DNA of 64,000 nt from Caballeronia sp. dw_276. GTDB taxonomy: Bacteria > Pseudomonadota > Gammaproteobacteria > Burkholderiales > Burkholderiaceae. A model generated the notes under the pieces. It was not told where the DNA came from and did not search any database. It saw nothing but the letters and a program-made list of their open reading frames with translations. Below, one piece after another: positions 1 to 8,017 of the stretch (the stretch's first letter is position 1; each line of letters starts with the position of its first letter). The position numbers were made by a program, and so were the translations under genes. Location: the NCBI RefSeq assembly GCF_018449635.1, contig NZ_JAAVUV010000011.1, forward strand, positions 186,001 through 250,000, given 5' to 3'.

Positions 1-2
1 TT

Positions 3-515
3 TCATCGGGGCGCAAAAGCCCGCTGCGCTATATCGTCATGGCGATCGTGGCGGGCGTGATTGCGTGTACCGGCTACTTCGCCTTCGGCGGCCAGCAACG
101 CGTGCCGGATGCGACGTTCACCTTGTTGTCGGGGCAGAAGGTTTCGACATCGACGGATCTCAAGGGCAAGGTCTACCTGATCAACTTCTGGGCGACGAGC
201 TGCGAAACGTGCATGAAAGAGATGCCGGAGATGATCAACACGTACAACCGCTTCAAGGGCCGTGGCCTGGAATTCGTGGCCGTTGCCATGAACTACGACG
301 CGCCAATGTACGTGAACAACTACGCGCAGACGCGCAACTTGCCGTTCAAGGTCGCGATGGACGACGGCAGTGCGGCCAAGCAATTCGGCAATGTGCAACT
401 CACACCGACCACCTTCGTGGTGGACAAGAACGGCAAGATCCTGAAGCGCTACGTGGGTGAGCCGACGTTCGCGGAACTCGATGCATTGCTCGACAAGGCA
501 TTGAACGCCGCCTGA
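3..515 (+). CDS. TlpA-family thioredoxin-like protein (5' end outside window)
   Basis: Membrane-anchored thiol-disulfide oxidoreductase of the TlpA/ResA type. The reading frame is open to the left edge of the window (codons from base 3 read SSGRKSPLRYIV before the first visible Met at base 39), so the gene is probably cut by the edge. A hydrophobic N-terminal segment (MAIVAGVIACTGYFAF) would be a membrane anchor or signal sequence. It is followed by a thioredoxin fold with the redox motif CETC in the context FWATSCETCMKEMP, and a cis-Pro region near TPTTFVVD. Such proteins reduce periplasmic disulfides, often for cytochrome c maturation, but nothing here shows the partner. A strong intrinsic terminator follows 20 bases after the stop. 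Confidence 0.88.
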   Translation, partial: SSGRKSPLRYIVMAIVAGVIACTGYFAFGGQQRVPDATFTLLSGQKVSTSTDLKGKVYLINFWATSCETCMKEMPEMINTYNRFKGRGLEFVAVAMNYDAPMYVNNYAQTRNLPFKVAMDDGSAAKQFGNVQLTPTTFVVDKNGKILKRYVGEPTFAELDALLDKALNAA

Positions 516-534
516 CATTCCCGCCTTCAAAGAA

Positions 535-568
535 AACGCCCGGTCAGTTCCAAGCCGGGCGTTTTTTG
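535..568 (+). terminator. Rho-independent terminator after the TlpA-like gene
   Basis: Perfect inverted repeat CGCCCGG (537-543) / CCGGGCG (555-561) followed by six T residues. It lies between the convergent ends of the TlpA-like gene and dctD and has a T tract in the plus direction. Confidence 0.85.
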
Positions 569-572
569 TTGC

Positions 573-1904
573 TCAATCTCCCTTCGCTGCAAGCCCGTAT
601 CGTTTGATCTTCTCGTAGAGCGTGGCTTTGCCCAGTTGCAGCCGGTCTGCCGCCGCGGCCACCACGCCGCCGCATTGCTCGAGCGCCTCGCCAATCACCG
701 CGCGTTCGAACTGCTCGGTGCGTTCCTTGAGCGATTGCGTGGCGGCATCGATAGGAACGCCGGTTTCATCAACGATCCCGAGCACCATCCGGTCCGCCGC
801 GTTCCGTAATTCCCGCACGTTCCCCGGCCAATCGCGCTGCATGAGCTCTGCCCGCTGCCGGTCGCTCAGCAGCGGCGCGGCGCGCTCGTAGCGCACGGCG
901 GCATCGAGAAGAAAATGTTCGAAGAGCGGCACCACGTCTTCGCGGCGTTCGGCGAGCGGCGGCAGCGTGATCGTCACCACATTCAGCCGATACATCAAAT
1001 CGCGCCGGAATGTGCCCGCGGCAATGTGCTCCTCCATGTCGCCTTTCGCCGCGGCGATCACGCGGCAATTTGCACGGATCGGCTGGTTCGAGCCAAGCCG
1101 TTCGAGCACGCCGTCCTGCAGCACGCGCAAGAGTTTCACTTGCAACGCGAGCGGCATGCTTTCGATTTCATCGAGGAAAAGCGTGCCGCCCGACGCGTGT
1201 TCCAGCTTGCCGATACGCCGTTTCTGCGCGCCCGTGAACGCGCCGGCTTCGTAGCCGAACATCTCGGATTCGAACATCTGCTCGGGCAACGCGCCGCAAT
1301 TGACTGCAATAAACGGCTTGTCGCGGCGCGGCGAAAGATCGTGGAGACTGCGCGCGATCAGTTCCTTGCCCGCGCCGGTGTCGCCGTTGATCAGCACGGA
1401 GGCATCGGTCGGCGCCACGTTTGCGATGAGTTTGCGAACCTGCTCGATCGCGGGGCTGCGGCCGATGATCCTCGGCGCCACACTGCTTTGTCCCGCGAGC
1501 TCACGACGCAACGCGCGATTTTCAAGCACCAGCTTGCGCCGTTCCAGCGCGCGGCGAACGGCTTCGATCAACCGTTCGGACGCAAACGGCTTTTCGATGA
1601 AATCGTAGGCGCCGTCGCGCATTGCCTGGACGGCCATGGATATATCGCCGTGTCCCGTGACGAGGATCACCGGCACTTCCGGCGCGCGTTCGTGACATTG
1701 CGCGAGCAGGTCAAGGCCGCTTGCGCCCGGCAAGCGGATGTCGCTGACGATCACGCCGGGAAAGCTGGCATCGATTGCACGCGCGGCGCCTTCCACGCTG
1801 CCGAACGCGGCGACATCGAAACCGGCGAGCTGGAGACTCTGCACGCTCGCGCGCCGCACCAGTTCGTCATCTTCGATAAAGATCACTTGAAGTCCTGCTG
1901 TCAT
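573..1904 (-). CDS. dctD: C4-dicarboxylate response regulator DctD (NtrC family, sigma-54 activator)
   Basis: Sigma-54-dependent response regulator that, when phosphorylated by DctB, activates dctA. It has a receiver domain (acidic pair D12-D13, phosphoacceptor D55 in SDIRLPG, T83, K105). The AAA+ domain carries a Walker A GDTGAGKE at 173-180 and the sigma-54 contact loop GAFTGA at 220-225. A Fis-type helix-turn-helix ends the protein. The open frame runs further upstream, but the start at 1904 is chosen because the receiver begins there and a GGAG-type ribosome site precedes it. Length 443 residues is normal for DctD. It lies 47 bases downstream of dctB, in the order dctA-dctB-dctD on the minus strand. 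Confidence 0.93.
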   Translation of the reverse strand: MTAGLQVIFIEDDELVRRASVQSLQLAGFDVAAFGSVEGAARAIDASFPGVIVSDIRLPGASGLDLLAQCHERAPEVPVILVTGHGDISMAVQAMRDGAYDFIEKPFASERLIEAVRRALERRKLVLENRALRRELAGQSSVAPRIIGRSPAIEQVRKLIANVAPTDASVLINGDTGAGKELIARSLHDLSPRRDKPFIAVNCGALPEQMFESEMFGYEAGAFTGAQKRRIGKLEHASGGTLFLDEIESMPLALQVKLLRVLQDGVLERLGSNQPIRANCRVIAAAKGDMEEHIAAGTFRRDLMYRLNVVTITLPPLAERREDVVPLFEHFLLDAAVRYERAAPLLSDRQRAELMQRDWPGNVRELRNAADRMVLGIVDETGVPIDAATQSLKERTEQFERAVIGEALEQCGGVVAAAADRLQLGKATLYEKIKRYGLAAKGD

Positions 1905-1951
1905 GAATTCCTGCTCCTGCTTGATTCGCTCGGCCAGCACCCGGCCGGCGC

Positions 1952-3925
1952 TTAAGCGCGCAATAACGTGATCACGAATTCTGCGCCGTGCGATCGGTCC
2001 GCGTCGGCTTGCGTGCCGCCTTCGGGGCCATCGACTTCGATTTGCGGCGCCACGTTGCGCGCGACCAACGTACCACCATAATCGCGCGCGATCGCCGATG
2101 AAATCGCCAATCCAAGCCCCAACCCGTGCCCCATCTCCTTCGTCGTGAAAAACGGCTCGAACAGGCGCGGGAGGATATCGGGCGGAATGCCGGGACCGTT
2201 GTCGCGCACGACGATCTCGACCGTCGTCTCGTTCGTGACCAACTCGATCTCGATACGCGGAACATCGCAAGACACCACCGCGTCCAGCGCATTGCCGACC
2301 AGGTTGATCAGGATCTGCTCGAGCCGCAGATCCTCGCAGCGCACGTGGAGCGGCGGTTCATCCTGCGCGCTCAAAGCAACGATCACGTTCTTCATGCGCG
2401 GCTGGAGCATGGCGAGCACGTTGCGAAGCGCGCGGCGGACATCGGTACGCGCGTTTTTCGGCCGCGCCTTCGCCACGAACAACTTGAGCTGATTCGTGAT
2501 CTTGCCCATGCGTTCGGTGAGCGCGGCGATCGCTTCGAGATTCTCGTTCGCCGCCACATGATCCCCACGTTCGATAAACACACGCGTGTTGTCCGAAAAA
2601 CTGCGCAGCGCGGCAAGCGGCTGATTGAGCTCGTGCGTAATGCCCGCGGCCATTTGCCCCAAAGCGGCGAGTTTGCTCGCCTGGATGAGTTCATCATGGG
2701 CGGCGCGCAGGTCCTGCTCGGCGCGCGTGCGCTCGCTGACTTCCCTGGTCAACAACGCGTTCGCCTGCGATAAATCCGCCGTCCGCTCGGCCACGCGTTC
2801 GTTGAGTTCGGCATAAGCGGTCTGCAACAACGCGCGGCTGCGGATCATTTCGCGCACGCGCGCGCGCCGCATGCGCCAGTAGAAAGCCACCGAACACAGC
2901 GAGATGAACACCAGCGCCGTGACGATCGTGGCGCTGCGGGCGGCATCCACGGCGGGTGCAAGCGACACCATCGTCATCAAATGCCAGTCCGGTTCGCCGA
3001 GCGCGCGCTGGGTTGCGAGATAACTCGGCGCATCGCGGCCGCCGCCCACGCGCACGATTTGCGCGCCGCCTTCGAGCGTGCGCACTATCGTCATTGGCAA
3101 CGGCGTCACCGGATGCTGGGCGTACTGGCGCGCCGTATAAACCGATGCTTCGATATCCTTCGGCAACGGCCGCAGCGTGTGATATTTCCACTCCGGCACG
3201 GAGGACAGGAAGATCACGCCGTGGTCATCGGTGACGAGAAGCGGTTCCGTGGAATCAACGCCTTGCAGCCATTCCAGATTCAGCTTCACGACCGCCACGC
3301 CGATGATCTCCCTGGTCCCCTCACGAAAAACCGGCTGCGAAATGAAATATCCCGGCTCCCGCGAGATGGTTCCCAGCCCGAAGAAGCGGCCGGTCCCGCC
3401 TTTGACGGCATCGACAAAATACGGGCGGAACAGATACTCCGCGCCCACGAAACTGTCCGGGCCGTTCCAGTTGCTCGCCGCCACGCAGCGCCCGTTCGCC
3501 TGGATGATGTAAGTCGCGGTCGCGCGTGCGTGCGTATTCAGGTCTTCCAGATAACGGTCGGCGCGCGCAGCGTAACGCGGGTTGGGATCGGCGAGAACTT
3601 CCTGGACGAACGGATGGCGCGAAAGCAGATACGGAAGATATTCGTAGCGGTCGAGCGTACTTTTCAGCTCTGCGGTCGTCCGGTCGACGCGCGTGGCCGC
3701 GTTCTGGCGCAGATCGTCGAGCCCGCGCTGCCACGCAATGCTCCACGTGAGCGCACACACGCCGCAAAGCGCCGCGAGAAGAACGATAAAAACCAGCAAA
3801 CGCCGCGTCACGTGAACGGGTTCCAGTCGTTGAGATCCCCCGATTGTGGCACGCGCGGCTTCGAACGACGCCTCCGTTAACGCACGCGGCGAAGCATCCG
3901 CCAGAGAATGCTTCGCCGCTTTCAT
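1952..3925 (-). CDS. dctB: C4-dicarboxylate sensor histidine kinase DctB
   Basis: Membrane sensor kinase for succinate, fumarate and malate. A transmembrane helix at about residues 43-63 is followed by a periplasmic double-Cache sensor region to about 320, and a second membrane segment (ARSATIVTALVFISLCSVAFY). A coiled-coil linker (LNERVAERTADLSQANALL) leads to the HisKA domain with the H-box GITHELNQPLAALRSF and an HATPase domain with N, G1 and G2 boxes (NLVGNALDA, DNGPGIP, GHGLGLGLAI). The start at 3925 has a good AAGGA site. With dctD and dctA it makes the classic Dct module. Confidence 0.93.
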   Translation of the reverse strand: MKAAKHSLADASPRALTEASFEAARATIGGSQRLEPVHVTRRLLVFIVLLAALCGVCALTWSIAWQRGLDDLRQNAATRVDRTTAELKSTLDRYEYLPYLLSRHPFVQEVLADPNPRYAARADRYLEDLNTHARATATYIIQANGRCVAASNWNGPDSFVGAEYLFRPYFVDAVKGGTGRFFGLGTISREPGYFISQPVFREGTREIIGVAVVKLNLEWLQGVDSTEPLLVTDDHGVIFLSSVPEWKYHTLRPLPKDIEASVYTARQYAQHPVTPLPMTIVRTLEGGAQIVRVGGGRDAPSYLATQRALGEPDWHLMTMVSLAPAVDAARSATIVTALVFISLCSVAFYWRMRRARVREMIRSRALLQTAYAELNERVAERTADLSQANALLTREVSERTRAEQDLRAAHDELIQASKLAALGQMAAGITHELNQPLAALRSFSDNTRVFIERGDHVAANENLEAIAALTERMGKITNQLKLFVAKARPKNARTDVRRALRNVLAMLQPRMKNVIVALSAQDEPPLHVRCEDLRLEQILINLVGNALDAVVSCDVPRIEIELVTNETTVEIVVRDNGPGIPPDILPRLFEPFFTTKEMGHGLGLGLAISSAIARDYGGTLVARNVAPQIEVDGPEGGTQADADRSHGAEFVITLLRA

Positions 3926-3972
3926 TGCCGTTGGTTCCTTTGTGCGATCGGTTGAATCGCTTCAGTGCTCGA

Positions 3973-5280
3973 TCAGGAAACCGTCTCGGCTTCGGTATCG
4001 ACCGCGCCGTGCTTGAGCTGGTCGCGCAGCTTGTCGCGGTCCAGTTCCTTTTCCCATGCCGACACAACCACCGTCGCCACGCCGTTACCCACGATGTTCG
4101 TCAGCGCACGGCACTCGCTCATGAACCGGTCAATGCCGAGAATCAGCACCATGCCCGACAGCGGAATGGTCGGCACCACGGCGAGCGTTGCGGCCAGTGT
4201 GATGAAACCCGCGCCGGTCACGCCGCTTGCGCCCTTCGACGTCAGCATGGTCACCGCGAGGAGCGTCAGTTGCTGCGTCCAGGTGAGATCCGTGTTGGTC
4301 GCCTGCGCGATGAACAGCACGGCCATCGTCATGTAGATGTTCGTGCCATCCAGGTTGAACGAGTAGCCGGTCGGCACCACGAGGCCCACCACCGAACGCG
4401 AGCAGCCGAGCTTTTCGAGCTTGAGCATCAGTTGCGGCAACGCAGCTTCAGACGAGCTCGTGCCCAGCACGATCAGCATCTCTTCCTTGATGTACGCGAC
4501 AAAGCGCAGGATATTGAAGCCCACCATGCGCGCGATCAGGCCCAGCACCACGACCACGAAGATCACCGACGTCAGATAGAACGTGCCGATCAGCTTGAGC
4601 ATGGGAATCAGCGAACCGATGCCGTACTTGCCAATGGTGAACGCCATCGCGCCGAACGCGCCGATCGGCGCCAGCTTCGTGATGATGCGCACGATGCCGA
4701 ACAGGATGTGCGACAGCCCTTCGATGAAACCCGTCACCACGCGGCCCTTCTCGCCCGCCGTAGCCAGCACCGCGCCGAACAGCAGCGCGATCAGCAGGAT
4801 CTGCAGAATCTCGCCTTGCGCGAACGCGGACGACATCGTGTCAGGGATGATGTGCAGCAGGAAGTCGGTCGTCGTCTGGCCGTGCGCCTTCGCGGCGTAC
4901 GAAGCGACCGCCTTGCCGTCGAGCGTGGCCGGATCGATATTGAAGCCCACTCCCGGTTTCAAGATGTGCGTGGCGGCGAGGCCGAGCACGAGCGCGAACG
5001 TCGAGACGATTTCGAAGTACAGCAGCGCCTTGCCGCCCACGCGCCCGACCTTCTTCATGTCTTCCATGCCGGCAATCCCGGTCACGACCGTACAGAAGAT
5101 GATCGGCCCGATCACCATTTTGATGAGCTTGATGAACGCGTCGCCGAGCGGCTTCATGTCGGTGGCGAGCGCGGGATAGTAATGCCCGAGCGCAATGCCA
5201 ATGGCGATAGCCACAAGCACCTGCACATACAGGACTTTATAAAAAGGTTTCTTGACGGTTGTCACAGTTGTTCCGGGCAT
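3973..5280 (-). CDS. dctA: C4-dicarboxylate/H+ symporter DctA
   Basis: Inner-membrane DAACS-family carrier importing succinate, fumarate and malate. The 435 residues fit the family. Hallmarks are the serine-rich reentrant loop GTSSSEAALPQLM, the GYSFNLDGTNIYMTMA substrate and cation-site motif, and TSKGASGVTGAGF in the second hairpin. It ends 47 bases upstream of dctB, so the three genes could be co-transcribed, although dctA has its own sigma-54 promoter. The long untranslated leader (about 150 bases from the predicted start site) has no strong ribosome site just before ATG 5280; an in-frame GTG seven codons in (GGAA upstream) is an alternative start. Confidence 0.95.
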   Translation of the reverse strand: MPGTTVTTVKKPFYKVLYVQVLVAIAIGIALGHYYPALATDMKPLGDAFIKLIKMVIGPIIFCTVVTGIAGMEDMKKVGRVGGKALLYFEIVSTFALVLGLAATHILKPGVGFNIDPATLDGKAVASYAAKAHGQTTTDFLLHIIPDTMSSAFAQGEILQILLIALLFGAVLATAGEKGRVVTGFIEGLSHILFGIVRIITKLAPIGAFGAMAFTIGKYGIGSLIPMLKLIGTFYLTSVIFVVVVLGLIARMVGFNILRFVAYIKEEMLIVLGTSSSEAALPQLMLKLEKLGCSRSVVGLVVPTGYSFNLDGTNIYMTMAVLFIAQATNTDLTWTQQLTLLAVTMLTSKGASGVTGAGFITLAATLAVVPTIPLSGMVLILGIDRFMSECRALTNIVGNGVATVVVSAWEKELDRDKLRDQLKHGAVDTEAETVS

Positions 5281-5358
5281 GGTCGGCGAGTAGCTAAAGG
5301 GTGAGACAAAAACGCGCCGGCGCTTGACTGCGGCGATGCGCGTCTGGCGTCGGCAAAA

Positions 5359-5388
5359 TCAGGTCAGGCTGGATGGAATGGGCTTCAT
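5359..5388 (-). CDS. Possible 9-residue leader ORF in the dctA 5' region
   Basis: On the minus strand a strong ribosome site (CAGGAGAC) precedes ATG at 5388, which encodes MKPIPSSLT and then TGA. It lies between the sigma-54 promoter and dctA and is in frame with dctA: apart from the TGA, the frame is open to the dctA start. It may be a translated upstream ORF, or chance. No homology can be claimed for so short a peptide. Confidence 0.35.
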   Translation of the reverse strand: MKPIPSSLT

Positions 5389-5437
5389 TTGAATCGTCTC
5401 CTGTTATTTTTCGGCTTTGTTGGCCTGCCTCTTACAT

Positions 5438-5453
5438 TGCAAGGTCGATGCCA
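5438..5453 (-). promoter_or_regulatory. Sigma-54 (-24/-12) promoter of dctA
   Basis: Minus-strand sequence TGGCATCGACCTTGCA matches the sigma-54 consensus TGGCAC-N5-TTGCA, with GG and GC elements separated by exactly 10 bases. It points toward dctA. The downstream gene pair encodes a DctB/DctD system, whose known target in other proteobacteria is a sigma-54 promoter of dctA. Confidence 0.8.
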
Positions 5454-5518
5454 GTTTTTGGCACGCCTTGACCGTTGATTCCTATACGTTTTTTGTTACC
5501 TAGAAGCAGCGAGAGTCC

Positions 5519-5544
5519 GTGTTTCCGGAAAACCGGATAAACAC
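5519..5544. promoter_or_regulatory. Candidate DctD upstream activating site
   Basis: Imperfect inverted repeat GTGTTTCCGG / CCGG(AT)AAACAC around an AAAA centre, flanked on both sides by AGTCCG. Its centre is about 80 bases upstream of the -24 element, the usual distance for an enhancer-binding protein site. Assignment to DctD is inference from position and from the paired regulator genes. Confidence 0.5.
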
Positions 5545-5675
5545 AGTCCGACGATCCGGACGACATTCGGGTAATCCCTTAGAGGCTTTATCTACGGGCT
5601 TTCCCGAGGTTTTAGGCGGTTTCGGATTGCGGATCTTGCGCTCGGGAATTCCGGGCAAACAGACGTCGCCGGACA

Positions 5676-5702
5676 TAAAAAAACCCACGTTTCCGTGGGT
5701 TC
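5676..5702 (-). terminator. Rho-independent terminator downstream of lipA
   Basis: Inverted repeat AACCCACG (5682-5689) / CGTGGGTT (5694-5701). On the minus strand the stem is followed by a run of seven T residues, so it fits the end of the lipB-lipA transcript. Confidence 0.85.
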
Positions 5703-5733
5703 TATGCAGACGCTCGGGAGAAGCTTGAAAGCC

Positions 5734-6735
5734 TCAGACTGCCCCGACAAGTCCCGCGTCGTGCGCTTGTTGATCCGCGTGATAGCTCGAACGAACCATT
5801 GCGCCGACGGCCGCGTGCGTGAAGCCCATCTTGTACGCTTCTTCCTCGTACATCTTGAAGGTATCGGGATGAACGTACGAGCGCACCGGCAAGTGATGCT
5901 CGGAAGGCTGCAGATACTGGCCAATGGTCAACATATCCACGTCATGCGCACGCAGATCGCGCATTACCTGGAGAATTTCTTCTTCAGTCTCGCCCAAACC
6001 GACCATGAGGCCCGACTTGGTCGCGACTTCCGGATGCAGCGCCTTGAAGTCCTTCAGCAACTTCAGCGAATGCGCGTAATCCGAACCCGGACGCGCTTCC
6101 TTGTAAAGACGCGGCACGGTTTCGAGATTGTGGTTCATCACGTCGGGCGGCGCGGCGGTCAGGATTCCGATCGCGCGATCAAGGCGGCCGCGAAAATCCG
6201 GCGTCAAAATTTCGATACGCGTCAGCGGCGAATGCTCGCGCACCTGACGGATACATTCCACAAAATGCGCAGCGCCGCCGTCACGCAGATCATCGCGATC
6301 CACGCTCGTGATCACCACGTACTTCAACTTCAAAGCACCGATAGTGCGCGCCAGGTTCAGCGGTTCGTCGGCATCGAGCGGATCCGGGCGGCCGTGGCCC
6401 ACGTCGCAGAACGGGCAGCGGCGCGTGCATTTGTCGCCCATGATCATGAACGTGGCCGTGCCCTTGCCGAAGCACTCGCCAATGTTCGGGCAGCTCGCTT
6501 CTTCACACACCGTATGCAGGTTGTGCTCGCGCAGGATCTGCTTGATTTCTGTGAAGCGCGAACTGCCGGTCGCGGCTTTCACGCGAATCCATTCCGGCTT
6601 CTTCAGCTTTTCAATGGGGATGATCTTGATCGGGATGCGCGCCGTTTTCGCTTGCGCCTTTTGCTTGGCGGTGGCGTCGTAGGGAACGGCGGGCGTTGCG
6701 CCCTGTGCAGCGATATTTCCGGTTACGTCAGTCAT
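5734..6735 (-). CDS. lipA: Lipoyl synthase LipA
   Basis: Radical SAM enzyme that inserts two sulfurs into protein-bound octanoyl chains to make lipoate. It carries both cluster motifs of the family: the auxiliary-cluster cysteines in CEEASCPNIGEC and the radical-SAM CxxxCxxC in CTRRCPFCD. The C-terminal motif MVRSSYHAD carries the conserved RSSY serine. Length 333 residues is typical, with a slightly long N-terminus. Its start overlaps the lipB stop by four bases (ATGA), so the two are translationally coupled. Confidence 0.97.
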   Translation of the reverse strand: MTDVTGNIAAQGATPAVPYDATAKQKAQAKTARIPIKIIPIEKLKKPEWIRVKAATGSSRFTEIKQILREHNLHTVCEEASCPNIGECFGKGTATFMIMGDKCTRRCPFCDVGHGRPDPLDADEPLNLARTIGALKLKYVVITSVDRDDLRDGGAAHFVECIRQVREHSPLTRIEILTPDFRGRLDRAIGILTAAPPDVMNHNLETVPRLYKEARPGSDYAHSLKLLKDFKALHPEVATKSGLMVGLGETEEEILQVMRDLRAHDVDMLTIGQYLQPSEHHLPVRSYVHPDTFKMYEEEAYKMGFTHAAVGAMVRSSYHADQQAHDAGLVGAV

Positions 6736-7499
6736 TCGGTCGGTCCATTCAGACGGCTTGCGTAGCCGTTCTGCGGTTGGGCGGCGGGAGCGCTTTGTCC
6801 GCCGATGTGGTGAGTAAGGTTTTCAGCCAGCGTTTGAGCCACGTCGTTCCAGCCGGCCATCACGCCGAGCGTGGCCATATCGACGGTTTCCAGTCCCGCG
6901 TAACCGCAAGGATTGATCGCGAGAAACGGTTGCAGATCCATCCTCACGTTGAGGCTCACGCCGTGATAACTGCAGCCGTTGCGGATTTTCAGGCCAAGCG
7001 CCGCGATTTTCGCGCCCGCGTGAGAATGCTGAGCGGGCGTCTCGGCGACATAAATGCCGGGCGCGCCCGCCTTGCGTTCCGTTTCCAGATTATACGATGC
7101 AAGGGTTTCGATCACGCCCTGCTCGATCCGTTGCACGAGTTCGCGGACCATCAGCTTGCGCCGGCGCAGGTCCAGCATCAGATACGCCACGACCTGGCCC
7201 GGCCCGTGATACGTAATCTGGCCGCCGCGATCGACTTTTACAAGGGGGATGTCGCTGTCGGGATTCAGGAGATGCGCGGGGTTACCGGCCAGACCGAGCG
7301 TGAAAACCGGCGGGTGCTCGACGAGCCAGATTTCATCGGCGGTTTCCGGCGTGCGGGCTTCCGTGAACGCGCGCATGGCGTCGAAGATTTCTGTGTACGG
7401 CTGGATGCCAAGCCAATTGACGTTGACCTTGGGCGTCGGCGCGCTTGAAACGCGTTCGAGGACAGCAGCGGGGGAAGTTGTTACCGGCGTGGCGGACAT
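6732..7499 (-). CDS. lipB: Octanoyltransferase LipB
   Basis: Transfers octanoate from acyl carrier protein to lipoyl domains, giving the substrate for LipA. Family motifs are present: RGGQITYHGPGQVVAY, the GAKIAALGLKI lysine region, the GCSYHGVSLNV stretch, and the catalytic cysteine in NPCGYAG. Its 255 residues include a short extra N-terminal tail. Pairs with lipA in one operon. Confidence 0.96.
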   Translation of the reverse strand: MSATPVTTSPAAVLERVSSAPTPKVNVNWLGIQPYTEIFDAMRAFTEARTPETADEIWLVEHPPVFTLGLAGNPAHLLNPDSDIPLVKVDRGGQITYHGPGQVVAYLMLDLRRRKLMVRELVQRIEQGVIETLASYNLETERKAGAPGIYVAETPAQHSHAGAKIAALGLKIRNGCSYHGVSLNVRMDLQPFLAINPCGYAGLETVDMATLGVMAGWNDVAQTLAENLTHHIGGQSAPAAQPQNGYASRLNGPTE

Positions 7500-7571
7500 G
7501 ATCCCGTTAGTTTACCGAAATCCCGCCGCCCTCGCCGGGGGACGAATCAAAGCGCAATCGCCCAACCTGAT

Positions 7572-7898
7572 TTAAACCGTCCGCCAGCCCGACCGGAACC
7601 GCGCTGCGAGCCGCTCGATACCCCGAGCCAGCCAGCCAATTGCGGCTTGATCCGGGCGCGGCGCCAGCGTGAAGATCACTTGCGCCGTGCGGCCCTTTTC
7701 CGTGCTGAGCCAAAGCCGTTCACGCTGGCGCAGCTTCAGGGAATCGCCGGGAACGAGCCAGTAATCTTCAATATCGTTGCTCCGCGTGGCCCACACCGGC
7801 GCGCCTTGCACCGACAGCTTGACACTGTGACCGATGAGCATGGGCACCGTTTCGCCATCCGCTATTTCGAAAGTGATGCTTGTGGATATTTCTCGCAT
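7572..7898 (-). CDS. DUF2917 domain protein
   Basis: Small beta-rich protein (108 residues) of the DUF2917 family; the conserved pattern VWATRSNDIEDYWLVPGD is plain. Function unknown. The frame opens with TTG at 7913, but ATG 7898 has a much better ribosome site (GGAGG five bases upstream) and is chosen. It is transcribed divergently from a LysR regulator with 119 bases between them, a pairing that suggests the regulator controls it. Confidence 0.8.
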   Translation of the reverse strand: MREISTSITFEIADGETVPMLIGHSVKLSVQGAPVWATRSNDIEDYWLVPGDSLKLRQRERLWLSTEKGRTAQVIFTLAPRPDQAAIGWLARGIERLAARFRSGWRTV

Positions 7899-7981
7899 GA
7901 CAGCCTCCGCCAAAAATCGTGTTGATGAGTAGAAGATAGACTCAGCAAGGCTTTAAGCAAAACGAGCAATTTTCTCCGGTA

Positions 7982-7998
7982 TGTGAGTTATATTCACA
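7982..7998. promoter_or_regulatory. Candidate LysR-type operator between divergent genes
   Basis: Interrupted palindrome TGTGA-N7-TCACA, followed by further ACACA repeats, 20 bases before the LysR-type gene start. Divergent LysR genes usually bind T-N11-A type palindromes in this position. Inference from placement only. Confidence 0.4.
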
Positions 7999-8017
7999 CA
8001 TACACACATTTGAGCCG

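Noticed and set aside
915..1955. 346-residue open frame antisense to dctD
   Set aside because: Shadow of the dctD reading frame; no domain or ribosome site.
3844..5304. 486-residue open frame antisense to dctA, plus strand
   Set aside because: Composition is His/Arg/Asp-rich and repetitive as expected from the complement of a high-GC gene; dctA itself is unmistakable.
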